Below, in pieces: positions 1 through 8,564 of a stretch of DNA of 10,440 nt (its first letter is position 1; every line of letters starts with the position of its first letter). The stretch comes from Rickettsiales bacterium (GTDB lineage Bacteria; Pseudomonadota; Alphaproteobacteria; Rs-D84; CACZYB01). Under the pieces are notes generated by a model. That model worked only from the letters and a program-made list of their open reading frames with translations. It did not search any database and was not told the DNA's origin. A program made the translations under genes and the position numbers. Location of the stretch: NCBI GenBank assembly GCA_031255155.1, contig JAIRTB010000018.1, positions 1 to 10,440 on the forward strand, in the 5' to 3' direction.

Positions 1-66
1 GAACCTTCGTAGCCGTGAGGCGGAGAATTTACAGTCCTCTGCAGTTGACCGCTGTGCCATCTTCCC
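1..66 (-). tRNA. tRNA-Tyr (GTA), 3' part cut by window edge
   Basis: Read on the minus strand, the 5' acceptor strand GGGAAGA (60-66) is followed by a D arm, then an anticodon arm GAGGA-CTGTAAA-TTCTC with anticodon GTA at 30-32. Next come a long class II variable arm (CGCC..GGC) and the start of the T arm (GAAGGTTC). A long variable arm with GTA anticodon is the bacterial tRNA-Tyr pattern. The rest of the T arm, the 3' acceptor strand and the CCA end lie left of position 1. It has its own consensus promoter just upstream. Confidence 0.9.
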
Positions 67-76
67 ACGTCCGCCG

Positions 77-104
77 ATTATACGCCCGCGCGCGCGAAAG
101 TCAA
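77..104 (-). promoter_or_regulatory. Promoter of tRNA-Tyr
   Basis: On the minus strand TTGACT (99-104) and TATAAT (77-82) are separated by 16 bases, and the tRNA begins 10 bases beyond the -10 box. This is a near-consensus sigma70-type promoter suited to strong tRNA expression. Its -35 box lies 9 bases from that of the divergent lipoprotein promoter, so the two polymerase sites overlap. Confidence 0.85.
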
Positions 105-113
105 GGAAGTTTC

Positions 114-142
114 TTGACACGCCGTCCGCCCGGCCGTAAGAT
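114..142 (+). promoter_or_regulatory. Promoter of the OmpA-like lipoprotein gene (leaderless)
   Basis: TTGACA (114-119), a 17-base spacer and TAAGAT (137-142) form a strong sigma70-type promoter. Only six bases separate the -10 box from the ATG at 149, so the expected transcription start falls on or next to the A of the start codon. The mRNA would be leaderless, and there is no Shine-Dalgarno sequence within it. The two divergent -35 boxes form a near-perfect 19-base palindrome at 100-118. Confidence 0.8.
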
Positions 143-148
143 AGCCCC

Positions 149-778
149 ATGAGGATAGCCCCGCCCATCGTCGCCCTTGCCCTGTTTGCGATGGTCATAG
201 CCTGTTCCGCAAGGACAAAGCCGAATGACGACCCGTTCCTTGCCCGCGCGGGCGAGCCAAGCTTTGAGGCCATGAACGGCAAGGCGATGATCGTGGCCAA
301 GCCGACTTTGGTCCGCCTTGGGATAAAGCCGTTGGAGCAGCGCGAGGCCCGGTCCTATATGACGGCGATATTCGACGCCATGCTGCCCGACCTTGAAAAG
401 ACCAATATTACATATCAGATGGCCGGCAACGACATAATCTTGACGATTCAGGCGCACCTTGTGCTCGACGGCAACGCAAGGATTCGCGAGTATATAAAGC
501 CCCAGCTGGAAAACTTCGCCCTGATATTGGCGCAAAGCTCGCGCTCGTTCGTCGAGTTCAAAGGCTTTACCTCGTCCGTCGGCGACAAAAGCTCCAACTT
601 GAAGAAATCGAGGATCGAAGCGGCAAGCGTGGCCGAATTTTTTCTTGACCGCGGCGTCCGCGGCGAAAGGATTTTCATAATCGGCATGGGCGAAAACATG
701 TGGATAGCCGACAATTCCACGCGCGAGGGCCGCCTTTTGAATAACCGGATAGAGATCCGCATAAGCCCGCTTATATAA
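149..778 (+). CDS. OmpA-family C-terminal domain lipoprotein
   Basis: This 209-residue protein is probably an outer-membrane lipoprotein. Residues 1-18 form a signal peptide and residues 16-19 (VIAC) a lipobox, so Cys19 would be lipidated. Ser at +2 argues for export to the outer membrane if E. coli sorting rules apply. Residues about 95-206 match the OmpA/MotB/Pal peptidoglycan-associating fold, with an N..L..SR helix (150-155), a GMGE..ADN.T.EGR segment (179-195) and NNRIEI (198-203). The aspartate that normally binds diaminopimelate in the G-H-T-D motif is replaced: the equivalent is GFTS (139-142), with Ser142 in its place and a loop about two residues shorter, while the partner Arg155 is kept. 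Residues 20-95 match nothing I recognise. The gene is transcribed alone from a promoter that gives a leaderless mRNA, and converges on obgE with 42 bases between. I am confident of the fold but not of the role. Confidence 0.85.
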   Translation: MRIAPPIVALALFAMVIACSARTKPNDDPFLARAGEPSFEAMNGKAMIVAKPTLVRLGIKPLEQREARSYMTAIFDAMLPDLEKTNITYQMAGNDIILTIQAHLVLDGNARIREYIKPQLENFALILAQSSRSFVEFKGFTSSVGDKSSNLKKSRIEAASVAEFFLDRGVRGERIFIIGMGENMWIADNSTREGRLLNNRIEIRISPLI

Positions 779-820
779 ATGTCCGCCGCCGGTGTCAAAG
801 GTTGCTTCGCGAACGGATTT

Positions 821-3233
<2,413 letters not shown>

Positions 3234-3251
3234 ATCATGCGGATTATAGCA

Positions 3252-5003
3252 TCAGCCGAATAGTTTTGCAAGGAATCCGCGCTTTTTGCCTTTCGGCGCG
3301 GGCCGCTCGACCTTGGACACCCTGGTCTTTTTGATAAGGTCCGCGCTTTCCTGCTGGCGCTTGCCCGAGCGGGGGCGTGACCCCGCCGCGTCTTTTTCGC
3401 GCAGGTATCCGGCGGCGCGGGCGTCAAGGCCCATGCGCTCTATGACATATCCCTTTTCGTTAAGGATTCCGTCGTCGCCGTTGACGACCACGCTGGTGTT
3501 GTATCGCTCTTCTATGTCAAGTATGTCCCCGCGCTTTTGGTTCAAGGTATACAGCGCGACATCGGCGGGCGCGGCGGCATAGATCCGGTCGCTGTGCTTT
3601 TTCAACAGCTCCTCCTCTATGTGGCGCAGCAGGTTCAGCGAGGCCGTCTGGACCGAAGGCACATAGCCCATGCCGAGGCAGTGTGGGCAGACCTTGTGCG
3701 AAACTTCCAGGAACGAGGGGCGCAGACGCTGGCGCGACACCTCCATAAGGCCGAATTGCGAAAGCTTGGCTATCTGCACTTTCGCGCGGTCGTGCTTTAA
3801 TACCTCGCGCATCTTGTTTTCGACCTGAATGTCGTGCTTGGCCTCGGCCATGTCGATAAAGTCTATGACGATAAGGCCGCCCATGTCGCGCAGCCTAAGC
3901 TGGCGCGCTATCTCGACCGCGGCTTCGATGTTGGTTTTAAGGGCGGTTTCCGCGATGTCGTGCTCTTTGGTGGCGCGGCCGCTGTTGACATCGATGGCGG
4001 TAAGGGCTTCGGCCGGATTGATGACCAGATATCCGCCCGAGGGCAGGCGCACGCTTGGGCTTTGGACTTCTTCAAGCTGGGATTCGACCTTGTATGCCAC
4101 GAACAAAGGGGCGGGATGCTTGTATTGGACGATTCGCTTGGGCTCGGCGAAGCGGATAAGCTTGGCGAAGTCGACCGCCTGGGTATAGGCCGCCTCCCCT
4201 TCGATAAGAATCTCGTCGGTGTCGGGCTTGAACATGTCGCGGATTGCGCGCTGGACAAGGTTGCCGTCGTCGTGCACAAGGGCGGGGGCCGTCGCGGCCA
4301 GGGTTTTTTTGCGTATTTCGTTCCACATGCCGACCATATAGTCATAGTCGTTCATAAGCTCGGAATATGTCTTGGACGCGGCGGCGGTGCGGGCGATTAT
4401 CGTCATTCCGTCCGGGATGGGCAGGCGTTTGAGGTTGTTTTTAAGCTCCTTGCGCTCTTCGTTGAAGGCAAGCTTGCGCGACACGCCGAACTTGACGCGC
4501 TTGTTGCTGTTGGGCATAAGGACGCAATACGATCCGGCAAGGGATATATAGGTGGTTATAGCGGCGCCTTTGTTCCCGCGCTCTTCTTTTTCGACCTGGA
4601 CCAGCATGACCTGGCCGGACTTGATAACTTCCTGGATCTTGTATTTGTGGGGCAGGTCGCCGCGGCGGAAATCCTCGTCGTCGGCCGCCGAGGAGGGGCC
4701 GTCGTCGTCCTCGTCGTCGTCGCCGGATTGGGCCAGCAGGGCCTTTTTGTCCTCGATGGGAATCTGGAAATAGTCGGGATGGATCTCGCCGAAGGGTAAA
4801 AATCCGTGCCTGTTTCCGCCATAGTCGAGGAAAGCCGCTTGAAGCGAGGGCTCGACGCGTATCACCTTTGCAAGGTATACATTGCCCTTCACCTCTTTTT
4901 TGGTTATGGTCTCGATTTCAAAGTCTTGAAGTATGCCGTTTTCAATTACAGCGGCGCGGGTTTCTTCGTTGTGGGTCGCATCTATAAGTATCTTTTTTGC
5001 CAT
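3252..5003 (-). CDS. rne: Ribonuclease E/G, short form
   Basis: This endoribonuclease cleaves single-stranded AU-rich RNA in mRNA decay and in rRNA and tRNA maturation. The 583 residues hold an S1 domain (about 36-155) interrupted by an acidic insertion (about 95-112, DDDEDDD then DDEDF), a feature of alphaproteobacterial RNase E. An RNase H-like and 5'-sensor region (about 156-290) and a DNase I-like catalytic domain follow, with metal-binding Asp338 (AIDVNSGR) and Asp381 (VIDFIDM). The Zn-link is CPHC (439-442) and a small domain runs to about 535. Only some 50 basic residues follow (ending KKRGFLAKLFG), so the long degradosome scaffold of E. coli or Caulobacter RNase E is missing. The ATG at 5003 has a good Shine-Dalgarno (GGAG at 5011-5014, seven bases away) and a leader of about 200 bases. 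It is the first gene of the operon with amidase and obgE. The Zn-link and sequence favour RNase E, but by length it could be called RNase G. Confidence 0.94.
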   Translation of the reverse strand: MAKKILIDATHNEETRAAVIENGILQDFEIETITKKEVKGNVYLAKVIRVEPSLQAAFLDYGGNRHGFLPFGEIHPDYFQIPIEDKKALLAQSGDDDEDDDGPSSAADDEDFRRGDLPHKYKIQEVIKSGQVMLVQVEKEERGNKGAAITTYISLAGSYCVLMPNSNKRVKFGVSRKLAFNEERKELKNNLKRLPIPDGMTIIARTAAASKTYSELMNDYDYMVGMWNEIRKKTLAATAPALVHDDGNLVQRAIRDMFKPDTDEILIEGEAAYTQAVDFAKLIRFAEPKRIVQYKHPAPLFVAYKVESQLEEVQSPSVRLPSGGYLVINPAEALTAIDVNSGRATKEHDIAETALKTNIEAAVEIARQLRLRDMGGLIVIDFIDMAEAKHDIQVENKMREVLKHDRAKVQIAKLSQFGLMEVSRQRLRPSFLEVSHKVCPHCLGMGYVPSVQTASLNLLRHIEEELLKKHSDRIYAAAPADVALYTLNQKRGDILDIEERYNTSVVVNGDDGILNEKGYVIERMGLDARAAGYLREKDAAGSRPRSGKRQQESADLIKKTRVSKVERPAPKGKKRGFLAKLFG

Positions 5004-5200
5004 TTAATAACTCCAAATAGTTGTTTGTGCAAGGATTCGTCCACCGGGGATTCGTCCGTTGCGCGGGTTCGCGGTCAAATGCGGCGGAAACGCAAGGGCA
5101 GAAAATGCCCAGCGGGCGGCAAGCCCGCGCAAACGCTTCGAAAAGCCAAGAAATAAAACCGAATTCAGCCATTCGTTCCATATCCGTCGCTAGATTCAAC
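5004..5200 (-). promoter_or_regulatory. rne 5' leader with hairpins and direct repeats
   Basis: If transcription starts near 5200, the rne mRNA has a leader of about 197 bases. It contains two adjacent hairpins, GCGGGC/GCCCGC (5112-5117 with 5123-5128) and GGGCA/TGCCC (5096-5100 with 5106-5110), each with a five-base loop. Below them is a direct repeat of GGATTCGTCC (5033-5042 and 5048-5057, plus strand), then the GGAG ribosome binding site at 5011-5014. E. coli RNase E controls its own mRNA through a structured leader of this kind; a similar role here is inference. Confidence 0.55.
5033..5057. repeat. Tandem 10-bp direct repeat in the rne leader
   Basis: GGATTCGTCC occurs at 5033-5042 and again at 5048-5057, separated by ACCGG, giving a period of 15 bases. 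The pair lies 18-43 bases upstream of the rne ribosome binding site, inside the untranslated leader. It could be a protein or sRNA binding site, or chance duplication. Confidence 0.6.
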
Positions 5201-5206
5201 AAACTT

Positions 5207-5235
5207 ATCGTATCCTTGCGCCGCGAAAATTGCAA
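5207..5235 (-). promoter_or_regulatory. Probable promoter of the rne-amidase-obgE operon
   Basis: On the minus strand TTGCAA (5230-5235), a 17-base spacer and TACGAT (5207-5212) resemble a sigma70-type promoter. The -35 box is weak, four of six matches, and the -10 box good. It is the best candidate in the divergent region and would start transcription near 5200. Confidence 0.55.
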
Positions 5236-5246
5236 GCGAAAATTGC
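5223..5246. repeat. Tandem 11-bp repeat between divergent promoters
   Basis: GCGAAAATTGC is present at 5223-5233 and 5236-5246, a period of 13 bases. The first copy covers the putative rne -35 box, and the second lies between it and the rpsB -35 box at 5276. The A/T core followed by TTGC suits an operator or an UP-like element, but no family can be named. Confidence 0.6.
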
Positions 5247-5275
5247 GGCGGTAAAAACGCGCGCCCGCTTTTTGC

Positions 5276-5303
5276 TTGACAAAGCGGCGAGCATGTGCAT
5301 AAT
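5276..5303 (+). promoter_or_regulatory. Promoter of rpsB-tsf
   Basis: TTGACA (5276-5281), a 16-base spacer and CATAAT (5298-5303) form a strong promoter. Transcription should start near 5310, leaving a leader of about 96 bases before rpsB. A T/G-rich stretch just upstream (CGCTTTTTGC) is the only A/T-rich element nearby. Confidence 0.8.
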
Positions 5304-5309
5304 CGGCCC

Positions 5310-5405
5310 ATCCCCGGACGGGGAAATTCGCACGCCCGCATCCTTATTTGTCGGCATAGTCCGCAAGCGGGCGGAGGCATAACAAAGAAAACGAAAGGAA
5401 AAACA
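5310..5405 (+). promoter_or_regulatory. rpsB leader, possible S2 autoregulatory RNA
   Basis: The leader can fold a short hairpin TCCCC-GGAC-GGGGA (5311-5324) and a larger stem CGCCCGC/GCGGGCG (5333-5339 with 5367-5373) enclosing 27 bases. Next comes an A-rich stretch with the ribosome binding site GAAAGGA about eight bases before the ATG at 5406. In several proteobacteria ribosomal protein S2 represses its own mRNA by binding a two-hairpin leader; I infer a similar use but cannot match a known consensus by eye. Confidence 0.5.
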
Positions 5406-6170
5406 ATGGCTTTCCCGAAATTCACTATGAAAGAGCTTATCGAGGCGGGCGTCCATTTCGGGCACCATACCCGCCGGTGGAATCCGAAAATGGCCCAATA
5501 TGTCTATGGCGCCCGGGACAAGGTGCATATAATAGATTTGCAGCAGACGGTCCCCCTGCTCCACGCGGGCCTTGTCGCGATAAGGAACGCCGTCGCGGAC
5601 GGGGGCAAGGTCCTGTTCGTCGGCACCAAGCCCCAGGCCAGGGATATAGTAAAGGACGCGGCCGATCTCTGCGGCCAGTTTTATGTGAACAAAAGGTGGC
5701 TTGGCGGCCTGCTTACCAATTGGAAGACCGTGGTGAACTCGATTCGCAAGCTCAAACGCCTCAAAGCCGATGCCGAGCGTCAGGACGAGCTTGGCTTGAC
5801 GAAAAAAGAAATCGGCCGCATGGAAAAGGAGATAGGCAAGCTTTCCGATGTCCTTGGCGGCGTGCTTGATATGAACGGCAAGCCGGACATTATCCTCGTC
5901 CTTGATGTAAGCAGGGAGAATCTTGCCGTCGAGGAGGCGAAGGTCCTGGGCATTCCCGTGGTCGGGATATGCGATACCAACGCCGACCCCACGGGCGTGG
6001 CCTATCCCGTTCCCGGCAACGACGACGCCATAAAATCCATACGCGTGTATTGCGACTTGGCGGTAAAGGCGGTGCTTGACGGCTTGGAGGAGCAGCTGAA
6101 AAAAAGCGGCGCCGACATAGGAGAGGCTCTTGCTCCCAAAGCGAATGCCAAAGAGCCCGAAAAAGAATAG
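5406..6170 (+). CDS. rpsB: 30S ribosomal protein S2
   Basis: S2 is a small-subunit ribosomal protein that joins late and helps bind S1 near the mRNA exit site. The 254 residues carry the family hallmarks: MKELIEAGVHFGH (8-20) with RWNPKM (24-29), IDLQQT (43-48), FVGTK (71-75), NKRWLGGLLTN (95-105) and a PDIILVLD segment near 160, ending in a Lys/Ala/Glu-rich tail. The reading frame is open further upstream, but the ATG at 5406 is chosen because MAFPKFTMKEL matches S2 N termini and an AAAGGA ribosome binding site precedes it. It is the first gene of the rpsB-tsf operon. Nine of its 15 isoleucine codons are ATA, unusual in a ribosomal protein gene of a GC-rich genome. Confidence 0.98.
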   Translation: MAFPKFTMKELIEAGVHFGHHTRRWNPKMAQYVYGARDKVHIIDLQQTVPLLHAGLVAIRNAVADGGKVLFVGTKPQARDIVKDAADLCGQFYVNKRWLGGLLTNWKTVVNSIRKLKRLKADAERQDELGLTKKEIGRMEKEIGKLSDVLGGVLDMNGKPDIILVLDVSRENLAVEEAKVLGIPVVGICDTNADPTGVAYPVPGNDDAIKSIRVYCDLAVKAVLDGLEEQLKKSGADIGEALAPKANAKEPEKE

Positions 6171-6243
6171 GCGTGGGTTTTTGGCGAAAGAGGCTTTCGG
6201 CAAGCCGGCCGCACGGCATTCAATGAAACCAAAGGAGGCATAA

Positions 6244-7089
6244 ATGACTCAAATAGACGCCCGTATGTGCAAAGCGTTGCGCGACCGCACCGGCGCGGGC
6301 ATGATGGATGCGAAAAACGCGCTTGAAGAGGCGGGCGGAGACATGGAAAAGGCAATTGATGTCCTCCGGGCCAAAGGGCTTGCCAAGGCGGCCAAGAAAA
6401 GCGGCCGCGAGGCGAACGCCGGCGCCGTCGTCGTCAAAGTCCTCGGCGGCCGCGGCGTGGCGGTCGAGGTCAACCGCGAGACCGACTTCGTGGCACGCAA
6501 CGAAAAATTCCACGCTTTCGTGAACCGCGTTGCGGAAAAGGCGTTCGCCGTCGGGGCCGACTTCGCCAAAACCCTCGACGACGACATGCGGGCCGAGCTT
6601 GCGAATCAAATCGCCACCATCGGCGAAAAGCTTGGCGTCCGGCGCATGGACAAGGTCGAGGTCGATCCCGAAAAAGGCGCCGTCGTGTCCTATGTGCATA
6701 ACAAGCTGGCTTCCGGTATAGGCCTTATCGGCGTCTTGGTCGGCATAGAATCGTCCGGCGCCAAGGACAAGATAGCCGAGATAGGGGACCAGGTCGCCAT
6801 GCATATAGCGGCAAGCTCTCCATTGGCCCTGAACCCCGGGGATATCGCGGACGAAACGCTTGAACGCGAAAAGGCTATCGCCCGGGAAAAGGCCGCCGCA
6901 AGCGGCAAGCCCGCCGAGATAGTGGAAAAAATGGTCGCCGGAGCGATACAAAAGTTCTATGCCGAGGCCGCCTTGAACGAACAGGCTTTCTTCATCGACC
7001 CGTCGAAAAAGATAAAGGATGTGGTGAAAGCCATCTCGCCCGACGCAAAGATAGTGAAATTCGTCCGCTTCCAAATCGGCGAGAAATAA
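6244..7089 (+). CDS. tsf: Elongation factor Ts
   Basis: EF-Ts is the nucleotide exchange factor that releases GDP from EF-Tu during translation elongation. The 281 residues match the usual length (283 in E. coli). The N-terminal UBA-like domain (1-50) includes LRDRTGAGMMDAKNAL (12-27), followed by the core with the EF-Tu-contacting motif TDFVARNE (80-87). A perfect AAGGAGG ribosome binding site lies at 6232-6238, five bases before the ATG. The gap to rpsB is 73 bases and holds a small GGCTT/AAGCC hairpin (6192-6206) without a T tract, so read-through from rpsB is expected. An intrinsic terminator follows the stop. Confidence 0.98.
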   Translation: MTQIDARMCKALRDRTGAGMMDAKNALEEAGGDMEKAIDVLRAKGLAKAAKKSGREANAGAVVVKVLGGRGVAVEVNRETDFVARNEKFHAFVNRVAEKAFAVGADFAKTLDDDMRAELANQIATIGEKLGVRRMDKVEVDPEKGAVVSYVHNKLASGIGLIGVLVGIESSGAKDKIAEIGDQVAMHIAASSPLALNPGDIADETLEREKAIAREKAAASGKPAEIVEKMVAGAIQKFYAEAALNEQAFFIDPSKKIKDVVKAISPDAKIVKFVRFQIGEK

Positions 7090-7099
7090 AAGGCAAGGC

Positions 7100-7129
7100 G
7101 GCGCGGCCGCCTGTTGCCGCGCTATTTTT
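7100..7129 (+). terminator. Intrinsic terminator after tsf
   Basis: GCGCGGC (7101-7107) pairs with GCCGCGC (7116-7122) around an eight-base loop, can add a G-T pair (7100/7123), and is followed by TATTTTT. The hairpin starts 11 bases after the tsf stop. An alternative stem GGCGGC/GCCGCC upstream competes with it. The tRNA-Arg promoter begins four bases later, so the terminator insulates the tRNA from the operon. Confidence 0.85.
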
Positions 7130-7132
7130 CGC

Positions 7133-7160
7133 TTGAATTTGGGGAAAAGCCTTATATAAT
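7133..7160 (+). promoter_or_regulatory. Promoter of tRNA-Arg
   Basis: TTGAAT (7133-7138), a 16-base spacer and a perfect TATAAT (7155-7160) precede the tRNA by ten bases. Start-site spacing implies a 5' extension of only a few bases for RNase P to remove. Confidence 0.85.
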
Positions 7161-7170
7161 GTATCGGCGT

Positions 7171-7247
7171 GCGCCCATAGCTCAATTGGATAGAGCATCT
7201 GACTACGGATCAGAAGGTTAGGAGTTCGACTCTCTTTGGGCGCACCA
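7171..7247 (+). tRNA. tRNA-Arg (ACG)
   Basis: The 77-base gene folds with acceptor stem GCGCCCA/TGGGCGC (7171-7177 with 7237-7243), discriminator A and encoded CCA (7245-7247). The D arm is GCTCAATTGGATAGAGC, the anticodon stem TCTGA/TCAGA has loop CTACGGA (anticodon ACG at 7205-7207), and the T arm is AGGAG-TTCGACT-CTCTT. The wobble A is expected to be edited to inosine by TadA so that it reads CGU, CGC and CGA. It converges on the HAD gene, whose stop lies 13 bases away; no intrinsic terminator is visible after it. Confidence 0.97.
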
Positions 7248-7260
7248 CTTCCGGCGAATC

Positions 7261-7911
7261 CTAATTTCTGCATAGTCTGACGGCGGAGGCGACATGGTTG
7301 GAAATGTGTTGCAGATAGTCGACCATGCGCGCGAAGCTTTGAAAACGCTTGTCCGCCGGGCATTTCCTGTCGCCGATGATCCACGCGTCAAGTCCGGCCC
7401 GATGCGCGGCCTTTATATTCTTCGGGCTGTTGTCCACGACGATTATCTGGCCGTTGAAAGCGGCTTTGGCCTGCATGAATCGTTCGAACTTGTCCCCCGA
7501 TATCGGGGCCTGGTCTATGCTGTCGAGAAGGCCGGGTGGAACCACGCGCCCGACATGTTTTTTGAATGCCAGGTCGGACCGCTCGTCGTATTTGCTCTGC
7601 GAGAGTATGCGCACGCTTTTCGGATACATTTCGGCCATCCGGCGCAGCGCCGCGTCCGCGCCGTCAAGGAACTCTCCGTTCAAAAGATGCCCGCCCATGT
7701 CGAACCAGGGCTTCATTCCTTCAAGAGCTCTCCGCGGCCAAGGCTTGCCGAATCTATGGGCAAGTAGGGCTTGGAATATAAGGTGCGCGGGAATATTGCT
7801 CTCCTGCGAGCCGGGACGCTTGCACACCGCCCATTCGACAAGAGCCTTGTTGCATTCGGGCTGTATAACCCCGTACCAGTCGACAAGCCAAAGAACATGC
7901 GTTTTTTTCAT
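7261..7911 (-). CDS. HAD-superfamily hydrolase, haloacid dehalogenase-like motif I
   Basis: This 216-residue protein shows the four HAD motifs. Motif I is LVDWYGVI (9-16) with nucleophile Asp11; motif II is RILS (Ser104) after a hydrophobic strand; motif III is probably Lys141 (GDKF); motif IV is IVVDNSPKN (157-165) with Asp160. The usual DxD general acid/base is replaced by Tyr13, the DxYG form seen in L-2-haloacid dehalogenases and some phosphatases. Residues 17-95 form the helical cap. The substrate cannot be told. The frame is open upstream, but ATG 7911 is preferred: a TTGACA-N17-TATGAT promoter overlaps the next in-frame ATG (7926), and neither start has a clear ribosome binding site. 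It lies downstream of lolA-tsaE-Nudix on the same strand and converges on tRNA-Arg. Confidence 0.8.
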   Translation of the reverse strand: MKKTHVLWLVDWYGVIQPECNKALVEWAVCKRPGSQESNIPAHLIFQALLAHRFGKPWPRRALEGMKPWFDMGGHLLNGEFLDGADAALRRMAEMYPKSVRILSQSKYDERSDLAFKKHVGRVVPPGLLDSIDQAPISGDKFERFMQAKAAFNGQIIVVDNSPKNIKAAHRAGLDAWIIGDRKCPADKRFQSFARMVDYLQHISNHVASAVRLCRN

Positions 7912-7921
7912 AAGGTGGCGG

Positions 7922-7950
7922 ATCATAGCCGCCGCGCCCGCCCTTGTCAA
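7922..7950 (-). promoter_or_regulatory. Promoter of the HAD hydrolase gene, near-leaderless
   Basis: On the minus strand TTGACA (7945-7950), a 17-base spacer and TATGAT (7922-7927) lie wholly between the Nudix stop and the HAD gene. Transcription should start near 7915, about four bases before ATG 7911, leaving almost no leader. The -10 box contains the alternative upstream ATG (7926), which would therefore not be transcribed from this promoter. Confidence 0.75.
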
Positions 7951-7955
7951 TATGT

Positions 7956-8564
7956 TTATCGGAATATTCTGTCGAACACTAATTGGTATTTGCCTTGCAA
8001 AGTGTCGCCCGGCAATAGCAGAAAGTCGTCCCGCCCGACGGATATTTCGTTCAGGCTTCCGCCGTCCCACGCTTGGGCGGCAATCGCGTCCGTCAAGCCT
8101 TGGGCAAGCCTTGCGAAATCCCCCGGGTCAATGGCCGCGACGGCGTCTGCCTCGCCGTCGTCGAATCGGAACATGTCCAAAGGGCGGTCCGCCGCCGCCG
8201 AGAATATATGGACTATCGCCCGGTCGTGGAACAAGCTGCCGTCGTCGCGGGCAAAGTCGCCCTTGTATAATGTTTTCCATATCAGGCGGGGGTTTTTCGG
8301 CGACGCGCCAAGCTCTTCCGATACTTCGCGCGCAAGGGCTTTTTCGACCGGTTCCCCGGCGGCGACATGTCCGCTGGCGCTTGTGTATAGCTTGCTGGGA
8401 TTGTCCTTTTTCCTGCGCCCGCGCTTTTGGAATACCACGCGGCCGTCGGGCAGCAGCAGCCAGCAGTGTACGGTCTTGTGCCATAGGCCGAAACGGTGGG
8501 CGACGGCGCGATCGGCCGTTCCGATCAAGTTTTCGCTTTCGTCATAGATGTCTAGCAGTTCCAT
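7956..8564 (-). CDS. Nudix hydrolase, IPP-isomerase-like subgroup
   Basis: Nudix enzymes hydrolyse nucleoside diphosphates linked to another group. The 202-residue protein has a complete Nudix box at residues 65-87: Gly65, Glu71, then R79-E80-V-S-E83-E84-L-G86. Around it, FGLWHKTVHCWLL (25-37) and VFQKRGRRKKDNPSKLY (44-60) resemble the isopentenyl-diphosphate isomerase-like / YfcD branch. The active-site cysteine of true isomerases after the W-T-N motif is missing (LYTSASGH here), so a pyrophosphohydrolase is more likely than an isomerase. The start ATG at 8564 is fixed by AAAGGAG at 8574-8580, nine bases upstream; a longer frame back to 8663 lacks support. The start overlaps the end of tsaE by 13 bases, implying translational coupling. 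Substrate is unknown. Confidence 0.88.
   Translation of the reverse strand: MELLDIYDESENLIGTADRAVAHRFGLWHKTVHCWLLLPDGRVVFQKRGRRKKDNPSKLYTSASGHVAAGEPVEKALAREVSEELGASPKNPRLIWKTLYKGDFARDDGSLFHDRAIVHIFSAAADRPLDMFRFDDGEADAVAAIDPGDFARLAQGLTDAIAAQAWDGGSLNEISVGRDDFLLLPGDTLQGKYQLVFDRIFR

Noticed and set aside
3834..4799. Plus-strand open frame of 321 codons opposite rne
   Set aside because: It mirrors the rne codons, and the predicted protein is a low-complexity Gly/Val/Leu-rich sequence with no motif or ribosome binding site.
5205..6203. Minus-strand open frame opposite rpsB
   Set aside because: It is the shadow of the certain rpsB gene and crosses its promoter and leader.
6220..7185. Minus-strand open frame opposite tsf
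   Set aside because: It is the shadow of tsf and runs through the tsf terminator and into the tRNA-Arg gene.
7912..8070. N-terminal extension of the HAD protein to 8070
   Set aside because: The extension overlaps the Nudix gene, is Arg-rich without pattern, and the internal promoter supports the start at 7911.
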